Notes under the pieces: model-generated
The model's database searches: none
What the model was told of the DNA's origin: nothing
The model's input: the letters and a program-made list of their open reading frames with translations, nothing else
In this document: in pieces, positions 32,526-44,809 of the stretch
How the letters are laid out: the number at the start of each line of letters is the position of its first letter
Numbering within the stretch: position 1 is the first letter of the stretch
Made by a program: the position numbers and the translations under genes
Origin: Topomyia yanbarensis
Lineage: Eukaryota > Arthropoda > Insecta > Diptera > Culicidae
Direction of reading: 5' to 3'
Length of the DNA stretch: 64,000 nt
NCBI RefSeq assembly: GCF_030247195.1
Contig: NC_080671.1
Coordinates: forward strand, 208,447,993 to 208,511,992

Positions 32526-34686
32526 CGTGACGTTACAACGATTTGACGATTCTTCATTCCATTAATATGTTATAACTTTATCAAATGAACGCCTACATCA
32601 AAACTTATTACAGATTCCGAAAGTAGACAAAATTTCACTAAAGATTCAATAAACATAAACTGAATATACTGGAAGAGGATTGTTTTATAACCGAGAATGT
32701 AACGTGACGTTACAACGCGTCACAAATTAGAATTTTCAACGTATTTCTATAAAAGTCAAGATATCTGCTCTATAAGATTTTTTATCAAGAACAAATCTTC
32801 TATGATGAATTTCTAAATAGCATACGAATAACTAAGTGTCATTAAATATATTTTTTATTGTTTTGTTTCTTATTAAGCATCTTTTAACTTTCGTGACGTT
32901 AGAACGCTCCTTTTTCAGAAAAGCGATATCTCATTTCGTTGTAACGTCACGGAAATCTTCAACTTTTCTATAACTCTGTATGTTACGCTGGTGTTATTGT
33001 TTTGAGTAAAATTTTAAATATTTAGCGCATTTAGCCGTTTTAATGATAATTTACTCGAATAACAATATGGGGTTGTCGAAAAATCACGCTACAGTTTATT
33101 TTTTTTATTGTAACAGATCAAACCAAGAATTTTTTTCATATCTGTTGTGGATAAATTTTAGCCATTTTTTATTTGACAGGGCTCAATATGGTGGTTTAAG
33201 GTTGCACAGAGAATGCGCAAAATTCGCAAACGAAAAAAGCAGTTTTTTTCCACACCGTATGTCAGATCTTCATAAAAATCAATCAGCGTATGTAGAATGT
33301 TGTTACAGTACTGCTGATTGATTTTTATGAAGATCTGACATACTGTGTGGAAAAAAACTGCTTTTTTCGTTTGCGAATTTTGCGCATTCTCTGTGCAACC
33401 TTAACGGAGCCAGAATAGCAGCTTTTATCACATATTTCACAAACAAAAATAAACTGGCAGTTTAGCTTTGTTTAATTTGGTAAGGAATCAGTTGCCCGAT
33501 CCGAGTTTATAGTACGATATTTGTATTATTGGGCATAAGCAAGTGGATTTATTCGACAAAGCGAGCACAATTTAAGCGCCAGACAATCGATAGTGCTAAG
33601 TACACTGAAATATTGTATATATTATAGTTGCAACGATTCAGAGAAAAGGAACACGTCACATCGTCGTGATGTTACGAAAGAAAATATGTTACGTCCAATC
33701 GTCAATTCGACGGGTTTTTAAATGTATCCAAACACCAATAAACACTTCTTCATCTATCTTTTTTGTGCTCATTTGAAATGTGCTAAACCCTATTCTATAT
33801 TGGATTTAATACCTCAGGCATTTCAATAACGTAGCTGCTTTGACGATGTACTTGGGCTTGTGACGGAAGAATTGGTTAGTTACTAACTGACGGTACGTGC
33901 GACGGAACTTGCGTACAACTTTATAACGGGCGTCTCTTCGATGATGGCGAAGTGTGGAATGTTTGATTGCTGGGAGGAAAAAAATATTTAGGGAACGTAC
34001 TATTGTTCATGGCTAAATACTAACCCGAGAACAAAGTTCGGAAATTCCCTCACAACCTTCCATCGCATATCCTGGACTACGTTGCTGTTAGCATGATTGC
34101 ATCGAAGCGTATGACCAGCGTTTAGGAGAGTACAGTGTAGGTGGACTTTTAAAGAAATATAATGTGAAGTTGTTCAATCGTTTATTAAAAATACCTCCTC
34201 CAGTGTTGTAGATAAAGTCTTATATAAAATTTTGTTTATTTTCTGAATCTACAATTAGGTTTGATGAAGGAGCTCATTTGAACAAGTTATAACAGGTTTA
34301 GAGAATGAAGGTTTGTCAAATCGTTGTAACGTCACGAAAGAATGTGTCGATGGTATATAACCCCTTAAGCATATACATTCTGGATTTATGAATATCACGC
34401 TAGTATAATTTCCTGTTTACGAAACAACTTGAAAGTGTTTCAATAAATCATACGAAATACACTATATCTTATAAATCATTCAAGCGTCTAATAAAAGTTA
34501 AATTACGTGACGTTACAACGCAAAGTGTATCCTGTTCTAACTTTAGTTCCACACATCCAATAAAAGAAATTGTAGACTTTTTAGAAAAGTATTTTTGAAT
34601 ACAAAGAGAATCCGGAATATAAATTTGAATAAAATTTCAGTTTTTCATTAAATTAAAAAATAAGCATTTTTCGTGATGTTACAACG
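32526..34686. repeat. Dispersed array of the motif CGTGACGTTACAACG
   Basis: Exact copies lie at 32526 (+), 32703 (+), 32937 (-), 34322 (-) and 34506 (+). One-mismatch copies lie at 32892 (+) and 34672 (+), with a decayed one near 33665. The copies at 32514-32547 and 34315-34343 are embedded in a longer inverted repeat (GACACATTCTTTCG next to the motif), which suggests the ends of a TIR element of about 1.8 kb. Several spacings are 166-189 bp. The core GTGACGTTAC is close to a palindrome and resembles a CRE/bZIP site. Confidence 0.7.
33200..33400. mobile_element. TTAA-flanked foldback MITE (long hairpin)
   Basis: The arms 33196-33287 and 33313-33404 (including TTAA) are inverse over 92 bp with about one mismatch, around a 25-nt loop. 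TTAA stands at both ends, the target duplication of piggyBac-type elements. The terminal sequence is GGTTGCACAGAGAATGCGC. The transcript of either strand would fold into a near-perfect hairpin. Confidence 0.85.
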
Positions 34687-35766
34687 CAGAAACAACCAAA
34701 ACTTCTATTAGTTCAAAAAGTATTAGTGGTCAAACCAAGAAAAAAAATCTTTGTAGTTTTATTGTTCTACACTCAATAAAGAACAAATTCCTTTAAACAG
34801 ATAAAAATTTCAATAATAGTTTCATGAAGTAGAACTTTTCTTAGAAGTCAATAATTCAGGAGCTATTTTCCATGAAATTTAACTTATTTTTCTATATATT
34901 TTACAACTATTTGTCGAAATGTCAATAGTTGGATGACATTACTTTTCAATGGTTTAAACACCACCGAATCGAAGAAAAAATATTGTGATACCAAAATAAG
35001 ACAAAAAAAACCTCTTTCTGGTGTACAAGCCCGCGGAATGTGTCAGTTAAAGTTTTCAGTGCGCTCGGGGTTTACACAAGAGGCGTTGCTGCAAAATTGA
35101 AAATTAGAACATTTAGGAATTTTTGTCGTCTGCGGTATTTTGTTACATCATTTTCAAGACCATAAAGCACGTTTTGGGCCAATAAAAGATATCTCGATTT
35201 TTTGAAATGCTACCATTGTAACCCCTTATTCAAGTATAGTTTTGTTATGCAAAACATGCAATCGATCTTTTTTATGAAAGTAATGCACGCTAAAATTTCG
35301 CTCTTTTGAAAAATTGCTCTTGAGCCAAAATGTTTTAATTGCAGGAGGAAAACATGGAGATTCATAAGCCAGGCGTTTTATATCTTGTACACGTAAAGTT
35401 AAAGCTACCCTCAATCATAACCTAAACTAGGAATATAGGAAATTCCTATTAGGAATATAGTCTACAAATCAATTTATTCATCATTGAGCGGTTGTAATAG
35501 AAGACAATTTGCTTTGTTTCAGCCGCGATAGATCTGGTTTGATGCATCGATCAATGTTTTGATTGACAAGCGTGTGACGTGGCTCGCATGGTATTAGTAA
35601 TTCTGATTTTATAAAATTTTACGGTCAAAGCATTGGTCAATGGATTTAATATTGATGAGTATTTCTGCTCATGTAACTTTGCCAGTTATGCATTCCAATG
35701 GGTCGCTTTTAATTTACAATATTAAATTACATCCAGCGTGCCGTTCACATCATTTGATGTCAAATG
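34687..35766. other. AT-rich intronic stretch
   Basis: I see no gene, TIR or clear repeat; only short chance frames. Confidence 0.5.
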
Positions 35767-35768
35767 TA

Positions 35769-37437
35769 GGGGAACTGGGGGCAAGTCCGACACCTTAAGC
35801 GCAACCATTTTTCTAAAATACCAAAAAGCTCCAAAAACTGTATAATCTGTGCGTTGTCCTTGTTTACATGGTTCTTAACAAGATATAATTTTTTAAGTGA
35901 AGTTTCAAGAAATTGGATTCATTAAAAATTATTGGTTGCCAAAAAATGGAGAAAAATAACATTTTAAAAACGCTGCGGGTAAGACCGACACCCCGAAGTT
36001 AGCTTTCTTTTTGTACATTTTTTAAAAATTAAATTGTGTTGTGTATGTGTGATAAAGTGTAACTATGTGTATATGAGTATGTGTGATACAAATGCATGCT
36101 TTCTGGAATTTCATCGCGTAGCAAGAGGAAGAGAGGAAGGTGTGCACACCAAAAAATAATGAAATTTAAACGACATGTAAATCAATACGAATGTAAATAT
36201 TCAAAGATTGAATCGAAAATTTCATTGAAAATTACGTTAAAAGCAATTGGAGCATCAAACAGCATACAATTTTACACTTCCATTCGTGTAATATTACATG
36301 TCATTCATTTTACAGCAGTATTCGAGTAAAAATACATTGAAGTGCATTGGTTTTCCGTTTAAAGAAACTGTAATTTTCAATCCACGTGTAAAATAATAAT
36401 AAAATTCGTTGAAGAAAGCACGACAAGTCGTGTGTATTTGTGGTGGAACTTAATTTTACATGTATATTCATGCTCCAAATATGTGCATGAAAATAAACTT
36501 AAAATTACAAAATATTTTTGTCCGTGTGAATAAATAATGTTCAACACTTGGTTTGTATTATGGTAAGGATTTTTCCTCTTAATCTTTTCAAGCTTTATTA
36601 GCGCTTGTGAAGCCATTCTAAGAAGTAAAATCCGTTCTGCAAGAAGAATATATTCCCTGTTACTAAGATTCATTCACTTAAAAGTAACATACGCTTTTGT
36701 AGTAAGCTATCCGATTCGTGTTATGATTTTTCGGAACTCTGTTGATCAACAATCCGGCAGTCGATGGAAATTGATATTTAGTATCATTTTAGAATCTCAT
36801 ATTAGATTATCCTTTTTCCTTTCGTTTTATAATGAAACTATGAATCGCTTTGAGTTTTAATTTTTTGGTCGGCTTGAGACAATACTGACAAGGAATAAAT
36901 GCAAATACCAGAGTTTCCGCATATTTCAAATATTAACATGATGTTATAAAAGTAGAATACCACAAACAACTCCCAGTCGTTCGCATTGAATCAAAAATGA
37001 ACTCAACCATAATTAGCGTGTCGATCTTACCCCTCCTAAAACTGTCGGTCTTACCCCAACAGTGCACATTTTTGTTAAATGCCCAATAAACAGTGTTGGA
37101 ATACTCAAACTTATCCTCAACGCAGATAAATAATGATGTGGAGAGTAGATTAGAATGTGCGGCAAAAATACTGTTGATTTCCAAAGCCTTTGTGCTGTTA
37201 AAACCTTAAAGTGTTTCAACTAAAAATAACATCGAACCGCACATTAACTTTGTTTTCGCAAGTTTTGTTTATTTTGTGACGTTGGATGAATCTATATGGC
37301 ATCTGTGTGTCTCGAAATTCTCAAAATATTCGTACTAATGATATCCTGTTATTATTGTATGATTCAAAATTTGATATCTGGGAAAAGTCGTGGTGTGTCG
37401 GGCTTACCCACGGTGTCGGACTTGCCCCCAGTTCCCC
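35769..37437. mobile_element. TA-flanked TIR element (AGGGGAACTGGGGG family)
   Basis: GGGGAACTGGGGGCAAGTCC at the left is repeated inverted at the right end over about 26 bp. TA stands at 35767-35768 and 37438-37439. There is no transposase. A related inverted copy lies at 20859-21716 and lacks the segment about 36141-36530, so that block is probably a later insertion with weak TIRs of its own (cacaccaaaaaata / complement of atatttttgtccgtgtg). A TA duplication fits Tc1/mariner-like MITEs; the class is inferred. Confidence 0.75.
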
Positions 37438-37493
37438 TAAATAGAATTAATCGCAATCCTCAGCAATCTGTTTGTAAACCTAGAATGTGTTAA

Positions 37494-37927
37494 AGGGGAG
37501 GGAGATAAAGGTTTCATCTTGAAAAAAAAACTTTTCGCAAATATTTTTAAGACCTTGAACTGCGTGAAGCAAATTTATCAAAACTTTTGTACATTATAGT
37601 ATATCATTTCAATAACAAGCTGTAATTTTTCTATGCAAAAATATCGACAAACGACTCGGTGACGAAGCTTTTTGTGCAACGTCTCTGGAAAAAACATCTC
37701 TCAACGTAGGGGTTAAGTATTTTTTACATTAAATGTAAATGCAAAGTTTGAAAGAAATCGTTTAAGTAGTTTTTGAATGGCAGATAACACCGCAAATCAC
37801 GTTTTCCCAGAGACGTTCTACAAAAAACTTCGTCACCGATAGTTTTGATCAATTCATTTCACGCAAAGTTCTAAAAAAATCGCAAAAAGTGCTTTTTTTT
37901 CACGCTAAAACCCTTACCTCCCCCCCT
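37494..37927. mobile_element. TTAA-flanked MITE
   Basis: TTAA lies at 37490-37493 and 37928-37931. The inverted ends are aggggagggagataaagg (left) and cccttacctccccccc (right). An inner inverted repeat, ggtgacgaagctttttgtg, pairs with acaaaaaacttcgtcacc. The duplication fits a piggyBac-like MITE. It starts 55 bp after the preceding element. Confidence 0.65.
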
Positions 37928-38202
37928 TAACACCATTATTTTCGAAACAATTTCTAACCAAATTTTGCAACCGATACGCACAGAATTTTATTTATGTATC
38001 GATAGCATACTTTTCTATCTGCCTCTCGTTTCTTCTGCTGTAAATTTTATGCATTGGACATATTCGGTCTATCCACTCATTAAATGCTTACTAGAAGTAT
38101 ATGCATGAAAATGCATAAAAATCGCAGCAGAAGAAAAGAGGCGGAAATAGAAAGTATGCTAACTATGCATATTTTTGTTTCTCAGTGTAATCAATGCTGA
38201 TC

Positions 38203-38874
38203 TTACACTGCAAATAATCGACACGATAAAACCATGTGAAATTAAACATCACTTTCATGTACGTTCTCATGTTAACCTTCCGGAAGTCGCGCTAGTGCAC
38301 TGAGTGCACGCTGCTCTGAAAATCTAGCAAAATCGTCTTAGAGCACCAGCGGCTGCTCGTTCAGTGCGCCATGAGCGCGACTTCCGGAGGGTTAAAAAGT
38401 GAAATGATTTCCATTTGAATTTCACATTGGAAACTCATTAAAATGCATTTCGTGTCGTGCTTCTAATTAAATTCAAACAAATTCCACGTGAATACGATAT
38501 ATTTATCCAAAAAATGTTCATTGTCATGCTATTGACTCGTAAAGTATGAACTTTACACATGACATTCGCATGAAAAAAATGTAGTGCATTTCTACATGTA
38601 AAGCAATTGATTTCACCGATTATTTTGCTAATTAAAGCCATTAGTAAAACAAAGTGATATTCACGTGTAATTCATTTGGAAATTTTAGTCAATGGAATTT
38701 CTTGTGATATTGATGTGCTTTTCACACAATGTTCGCATGAATTCCATTTGAAAATCATATTTTCCACACTTGAATGGGTGTTCAAATGGCAACCGTGTGT
38801 ATTTCATATATTTGTGGATTGAAATAATTCAATAGATTCCCACATGATGTTAAGGTGTTATTTTTTCAGTGTAA
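38203..38874. mobile_element. MITE with TTACACTG termini
   Basis: TTACACTGCAAATAA at the left and the inverse of TTATTTTTTCAGTGTAA at the right. The interior is AT-rich and built from ttcatttgaaatt-like blocks. A smaller TTAA-flanked element is nested at 38276-38391. The target duplication is uncertain. Confidence 0.55.
38276..38391. mobile_element. 116-bp TTAA-flanked MITE, nested
   Basis: TTAA lies at 38272-38275 and 38392-38395. The inverted ends are CCTTCCGGAAGTCGCGCT and the inverse of GAGCGCGACTTCCGGAGGG. It is far more GC-rich than its host MITE. CC/GG ends with TTAA fit piggyBac-type. Confidence 0.8.
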
Positions 38875-39790
38875 GAATAGTAGGGGAAACTGTGGGTAAG
38901 ACGTACAGGGGTTAAGACAGACACATGGTTATTTTTTTTTATTCATTTCGTTTATTTGATAGGCACAAATGCGTTAGCTTGGCGGTGCCAAATGCTTTTG
39001 TTTTCACATTTTGGATATCTTAAAACTAGTAGGTTACAATGTTAAAATATTTTTTTTTACAAAGGAAAAGAAAGTTTACAGCTATCTTAAGACTAGAAAT
39101 AAGATTCAATATACAAGAGAGGGCCAAAAGATTTTTTTATGACAAAATTTAAAACAAGGGATTCACTTTGATATACAATAGGGAGAGTAATAGTATTTTA
39201 CGAAATATTTTACAGTTATCTTAAAACTAACAATAAAGTTTAGTACACAAAAGGGGGAACAAATATTTATGAGAAATTTCAAAGAAAACTTTAAAACTAG
39301 GGATTCAATTCTATTTACAAAATGGAGGACAAGAGTTTCAATAAAGAGTAAAAATTATAGCTATCTTAAAACTAGGAATACAGAATACTGATTTGATTTT
39401 TTTGAACTAAAACTTCTGCTTGGTCAAGATATTCAGAGGGTGGCTTATTTCCGCATCAGTGTAGCAGCAGTTGTATCAAGGACAGGGGAGAGACAGGGAA
39501 AGAAGAGCAAAACTTGCAACTTTCGCTCAAAGGGGGGGGGGGGAGGGGGATTAGCGAAACAAATTTGCGCCTCAGTCTAGTAAGTCGTCGAGTACCGGTT
39601 TGGCGGATGGTATTCTTCGGACCCGCGGGGAATCCTTCAAAAGTCATCGGACCTCGAGTCGCTCTCGCTTCAGTTTCCTTCTATGCAGGTGTAGTGGTAA
39701 GGGCGACGGCGGTTACATAGTGGCACTCTGGAGCTGATCGGTTCCACAAGGCAGGAGGAAACTCTAAAAACGAGAAATAAAAGAGAGGGG

Positions 39791-42700
39791 CTAAATTGGG
39801 ATATTCATCGTTTTTATGAAATTATAAATAAGGGACATATAGGGGAAATCACGAGTTGCCAGCATATCTCGGACTGGTACATTGGGTGGTCCACCTCGGG
39901 CCCGAAGGGATTCCTTTAACTGAGACCTGGCGTCACAATACCCGGCGCATACCCAGACAACGTATTCGATGTCGTGATAGCCCTTGTCACAAGCGCACAG
40001 ACTACTCTCCGCAAGCCCAATACGCCGCAAATGTGCATCTAAGGTGTAGTGATTGGACATAAGTCGGGACATTACACGAATAAAATCCCGACCCACATCC
40101 ATCCCCCTGAACCAAGGCTTCGTTGATACCTTTGGGATAATCGAATGTAGCCATCGTCCAAGTTCCCCATTGCTCCACGAGGTTTTCCAACTGTTGAGCA
40201 TCCTCTGACGACAAATACTAAAAAATTCGTTGAAGCAGATTGGTCTTTCGTATATGTCACCATTTAATGCGCCCACCTTTGCTAATGAGTCGGCCTTTTC
40301 ATTGCCCGGGATAGAACAATGAGAGGGGACCCAAACAAAGGTAATCTGATAAGATTTTTCAGATAACGTACACAAGGACTCCTGTATCTTCCCCAGAAAA
40401 TACGGGAATTGCTTTTTAGGCTTCACCGCACGAAGAGCCTCGATAGAGCTGAGGCTGTCCGAAACGATAAAGTAGTGATCTGTGGGCAGAGTGTCGATGA
40501 TCCCAAGGGTGTACTGAATTGCAGCTAACTCTGCGACGTAAACTGAAGCGGGATCATTGAGCTTGAATGAAGCGGTGATAGTATTGTGGAAGATACCGAA
40601 GCCAGTGGACCCATCGAGATTTGATCCGTAAGTGTAAAACATTTTGTCGCAGTCGACTTCTCGGAATTTATTATAAAATATATTGGGGATCACCTGCGGG
40701 CGTATATGGTCCGGGATTCCACGAATCTCTTCCTTCATGGATGTGTCGAAGAATACAGTAGAATCAGAAGTATCTAGGAAACGGACACGGTTGGGATTGT
40801 AAGAAGAAGGATTGATGCTCTGTGCCATGTAGTCGAAGTACAAGGACATAAAACGGGTTTGAGAATTAAGCTCGACGAGCCTCTCGAAGTTTTCAATCAC
40901 CAACGGGTTCAGAATGTCGCATCGGATGAGCAATCGATATGAGAGTTCCCAAAATCGATTTTTTTAGCGGAAGAACGCCCGCCAGCACTTCGAGACTCAT
41001 CGTATGGGTCGAGTGCATGCAACCCAAGGCAATGCGCAAGCAACGATACTGGATTCTCTCCAGTTTGATGAAGTGTATGTTCGCAGCGGAGCTGAAACAG
41101 AAACACCCGTACTCCATCACCGACAATATCGTTGTTTGGTACAACCTGATCAGGTCTCCTGGGTGAGCACCCCACCATGTTCCAATTATTGTTCGGAGAA
41201 AATTGATCCTTTGTTGGCATTTCTGTTTCAGATACCTAATGTGACATCCCCAGGTACCTTTAGAGTCGAACCAGACCCCGAGATATTTAAATGTGAAAAC
41301 CTGGTTGATCGTTGCACCCATTAATAAAAGCTGGAGTTGCGCCGGCTCACGCTTCCTAGAAAAAACAACCAACTCAGTTTTCTCCGTGGAGAACTCAATA
41401 CCCAGCTGAGGAGCCCAAGCAGACAAATTGTCCAAGGTATTTTGTAATGGTCCTTGCAAGGCGGCAGCTTTGGGCCCTGTAACAGAGACCACCCCGTCGT
41501 CTGCAAGTTGCCTTAGCGTGCATGAATTGGCAAGACAATCGTCAATGTCATTCACGTAAAAATTGTAGAGCATGGGACTTAGACATGAGCCCTGGGGAAG
41601 ACCCATGTAGCTAAATCGCGATGTTGTTAAATCGCCATGCGAAAAGTGCATGTGCTTTTCAGACAACAGGTTTAGCAAAAAGTTATTTAAAATTGGTGAA
41701 AGACCATACTGGTGCAGCTTCTCTGACAGAATGTTGATAGAAACTGAGTCAAAAGCCCCCTTAATATCCAAGAAGACTGATGCCATCTGCTCTTTGTTAG
41801 CATAGGCCATTTGGATTTCTGTAGAAAGCAACGCAAGGTAATCGTTCGTCCCTTTGCCTTTGCGGAAGCCAAATTGTGTATCTGACAGTAAGCCATTTGC
41901 TTCAACCCAATTGTCGAGGCGAAACAAGATCATTTTCTCGAACAACTTACGAATACAGGACAGCATTGCAATCGGCCGATACGAGTTGTGGTCGGAGGCT
42001 GGTTTTCCTGGTTTTTGGATGGCGATGACCTTCACTTGCCTCCATTCATAAGGGACAATGTTACCCTCAAGAAACTTGTTAAATAAATTCAACAAGCGCC
42101 TTTTTGCAGTGTCAGGCAGATTCTTCAGCAAGCTGAATTTGATTCTGTCTAACCCTGGGGCGATATTGTTGCACGATAAGAGAGCAAGTGAGAACTCCAC
42201 CATCGGAAACGGTGTTTCGTTCGCGGTATCATGAGGAGACGCGGCACGGCACGTTTTCTGTACCGGGACAGAGTCCGGACAGATCTTCTTGGCGAAAGCG
42301 AATATTCAACGGTTTGAATATTCCACGTTCTCGTTGGTACTATTATGGTTACGCATACGTCGAGCCGTACCCCAAAGAGTACTCATCGCTGTTTCTCTCG
42401 TTAACCCGTCGACGAACCGGCGCCAATAACTGCGTTTTTTTGGCTTTCATTAGACTCTTCATTCGCCTTTCTAACGACGCGTACTGTTGATAGCTAGCGG
42501 GTAACCCGTCTTCCCGGAAGGCCTTATATGCAGTGGACTTTTCCGCGTACAGCTCTGAGCACTCTTTATCCCACCACAGGGTGGGAGACCGTCCATGGGT
42601 ATTCGCGCTGGGTACTGATTTAGTCTGAGCTTGATTCGCACTGTCGAGAATCAAGCCAGCCAAAAACCTGTACTCTTCCTCCGGAGGAAGTTCTTGAGTG

Positions 42701-43500
42701 GATTCGATTTTAACGGATATCGCGGTCGCGTAACTCTTCCAATCAATGTTCCGTGTGAGGTCATACGAGACATTGATTGTTTCCGATGGTCTTGAACCGT
42801 TAGCAACTGAAATCACGATAGGCAAATGATCGCTACCGTGGGGATCAGGGATCACCTTCTACATGCAATTTAACTGTAGCGATGTCGAGCATAGTGATAA
42901 ATCCAACGCGCTTGCGCGTGCTGATGGTGTAGGAATCCGCGTCATTTCTCCCGTGTTTAAGATGGTCATGTTGAAATTATCGCAAAGATCTTGGATTAAT
43001 GTTGATCTATTATCATCATGAAGACAGCCCCATACCGTACCGTGCGAGTTAAAGTCTCCCAGAACTAGCCGGGGTGCCGGTAAGGATTCCGTGATATTAC
43101 AAAGCGTTCGGTGCCCTACCGAGGCTCTAGGAGGAATGTAGATGGAAGCAATGCAAAGGTCTTTACCTTTGATTAAAACTTGACAAGCGACAATTTCAAT
43201 GCCTGGTGTCGAAGGGAGGTTAATTCGGTTGAAAGAATAGCACTTTTTGATCCCCAAAAGTACTCCTCCATAGGGGTTTTCTCGATCCAGACGAATTATA
43301 TTAAAGTCGTGGAAGTTGAGATTTATATCGGAAGTTAACCAAGTTTCACATAATGCGAAAGTATCACATTTTAAACTATTTAGTAAAAATTTAAAGGAAT
43401 CGATTTTCAGGAGGATACTTCTGCTGTTCCACTGTAGAACAGTGATCGAATCGGTGACCTCGTTCGATGACTTAGCCATCGAAGGATACGATCGCTGCAA
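39791..43500 (-). pseudogene. I/Loner-type ORF2: endonuclease, reverse transcriptase, RNase H
   Basis: The endonuclease reads SITVLQWNSRSI, FALCETWL, LVLGDFNSHGTVWG and, after an in-frame TAG (about 42856) where Trp is expected, IPDPHGSDHLPIVI (SDH). A frameshift near 42425 precedes the linker. The reverse transcriptase (40893-42203) has KPGKPASDHNSYRPIAML, QFGFRKGKGTND, FLDIKGAFDSV, GLPQGSCLSP and LADDGVV (catalytic DD). A shift near 40925 leads into the C-terminal part with RNase H: MFYTYGSNLDGSTGFGIF, with Tyr in place of the first catalytic Asp, then AELAAIQYTL, VSDSLSSIEAL and VWVPSHCSIPGNEKADSLAK. The altered Asp, the stop and the shifts indicate loss of function. Confidence 0.9.
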
Positions 43501-44809
43501 GGAGGGGCCATTTAGTAGTCAACTGCTTCAAAAATGTTTGCACTATAGGGAGAAAACGTATCAGAAGGCTTTTAAGAGGATCAGTAACATTGAAAGCTGT
43601 GAAAATTAAGTCCACTATGTCAGAAAATTTCATTAGTCCGCTACTGGACTGAGTATCTGTTTGAAAAAAGGGGACACTTGGGGTTTTTGATGTCCCTGGA
43701 AGTGGTGGGTACTCTTTGTTAGAATTAATATTTCCAAGTCCTGGAACAAATTGCTTCGGCTTTTGTGCATCACTTCCGTTGGATTTATTGATTGTAGTTG
43801 GCGAACTCTGAGTGGACGACACCTTGGCACCCTTACGAGGCAATGTAGGGGAGGCTGGATTTCTCCTCTTCCTGGATTCCCCTGGGTTAACCAAAGATGT
43901 TCCCTCTCGTGGGTCGTCAGATTCTTGCTCAACGTTAGCCAAACCAGCATTGGGATTTTCGGACAGGACAGATGGCGAAGCATTCTTTAGCATTTCTGCA
44001 TAAGAACGCCTCGAGCGTTCCTTAAGGGAGCGCTTAATTTTATCCCCGCGATGCTTGTACGCGGGGCATGATTTAAGAGCATGTGAAGGGCCCCCGCAGC
44101 AAATACACTTTTCAGTTTCTTTGTCGCAAGAGTCATCCTCATGCTCTCCTTCGCATTTGCCGCATCGTTTCTTATTTCCACAATATGTGGCTGTGTGGCC
44201 CAACTGCTTGCAATTGCTGCAGCTCATGACCCGCGGTACAAACAGGCGAACTGGTAGGCGAACCTTGTCAAGGAGGATGTAGTTGGGAAGAGAGGACCCG
44301 GCGAATGTCACCCGAAGCGAGCCTGATAGAGAGTAGATAGTCTTACCTCCCTCGGTGTTTGCGGTATACAATTGTTTGCATTCAAAGATCTTAATCTGTT
44401 CAAGTGAGGGGTCCTTAAAGCAGCCAACCCCGTGCTCCAACAGTTCTTCGCATTTCAGGCCCGGTTCGGACACTACCCCATCGATTTCTACGGCCACACA
44501 AGGCACGTACGCTTTAAATTCCCGCGTAAAACGCTCACAGCAAGCAATCGCGTTTGCCTGGCCGAGATCATTCACTAGAACACGTATCTTGTTTGCCCGA
44601 ACACGTGTTATCTGAGTTACGGCCGGGTAATTAGCAGTCAGATCTCGAGAAAGTTTTAATATATTAACCGGTTTCTCTCCGGTCCGAAAATATACCACCC
44701 ATGGCCCAGAGGTACCTTCTGGGTACTGCTTTATACGGGGAGCAATGCGAGTGTTAGGGGGATCAGGGACTTCCATGATTACATCAGATGGTATTTCGCC
44801 CTCGGCCAT
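43472..44809 (-). CDS. I/Loner-type ORF1 (gag-like), intact
   Basis: A 445-residue open frame starting MAEGEIPSDVIMEVPD. The middle gag domain (PWVVYFRTGEKPVNILKLSR, RVRANKIRVLV) is followed by three CCHC knuckles: CSNCKQLGHTATYC, CGKCEGEHEDDSC and CICCGGPSHALKSC. A basic linker (KRSLKERSRRSYAEML) and a long Ser/Pro-rich C-terminus follow. The product should coat the element's RNA. It overlaps the beginning of the ORF2 region by about 30 bp (43472-43500) in a different frame. The frame is undamaged although ORF2 is not. Confidence 0.88.
   Translation of the reverse strand: MAEGEIPSDVIMEVPDPPNTRIAPRIKQYPEGTSGPWVVYFRTGEKPVNILKLSRDLTANYPAVTQITRVRANKIRVLVNDLGQANAIACCERFTREFKAYVPCVAVEIDGVVSEPGLKCEELLEHGVGCFKDPSLEQIKIFECKQLYTANTEGGKTIYSLSGSLRVTFAGSSLPNYILLDKVRLPVRLFVPRVMSCSNCKQLGHTATYCGNKKRCGKCEGEHEDDSCDKETEKCICCGGPSHALKSCPAYKHRGDKIKRSLKERSRRSYAEMLKNASPSVLSENPNAGLANVEQESDDPREGTSLVNPGESRKRRNPASPTLPRKGAKVSSTQSSPTTINKSNGSDAQKPKQFVPGLGNINSNKEYPPLPGTSKTPSVPFFQTDTQSSSGLMKFSDIVDLIFTAFNVTDPLKSLLIRFLPIVQTFLKQLTTKWPLLAAIVSFDG

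Noticed and set aside
32526..34686. Motif array considered as a CRISPR array
   Set aside because: Eukaryotic context, copies in both orientations, irregular spacing and no spacers of constant length.
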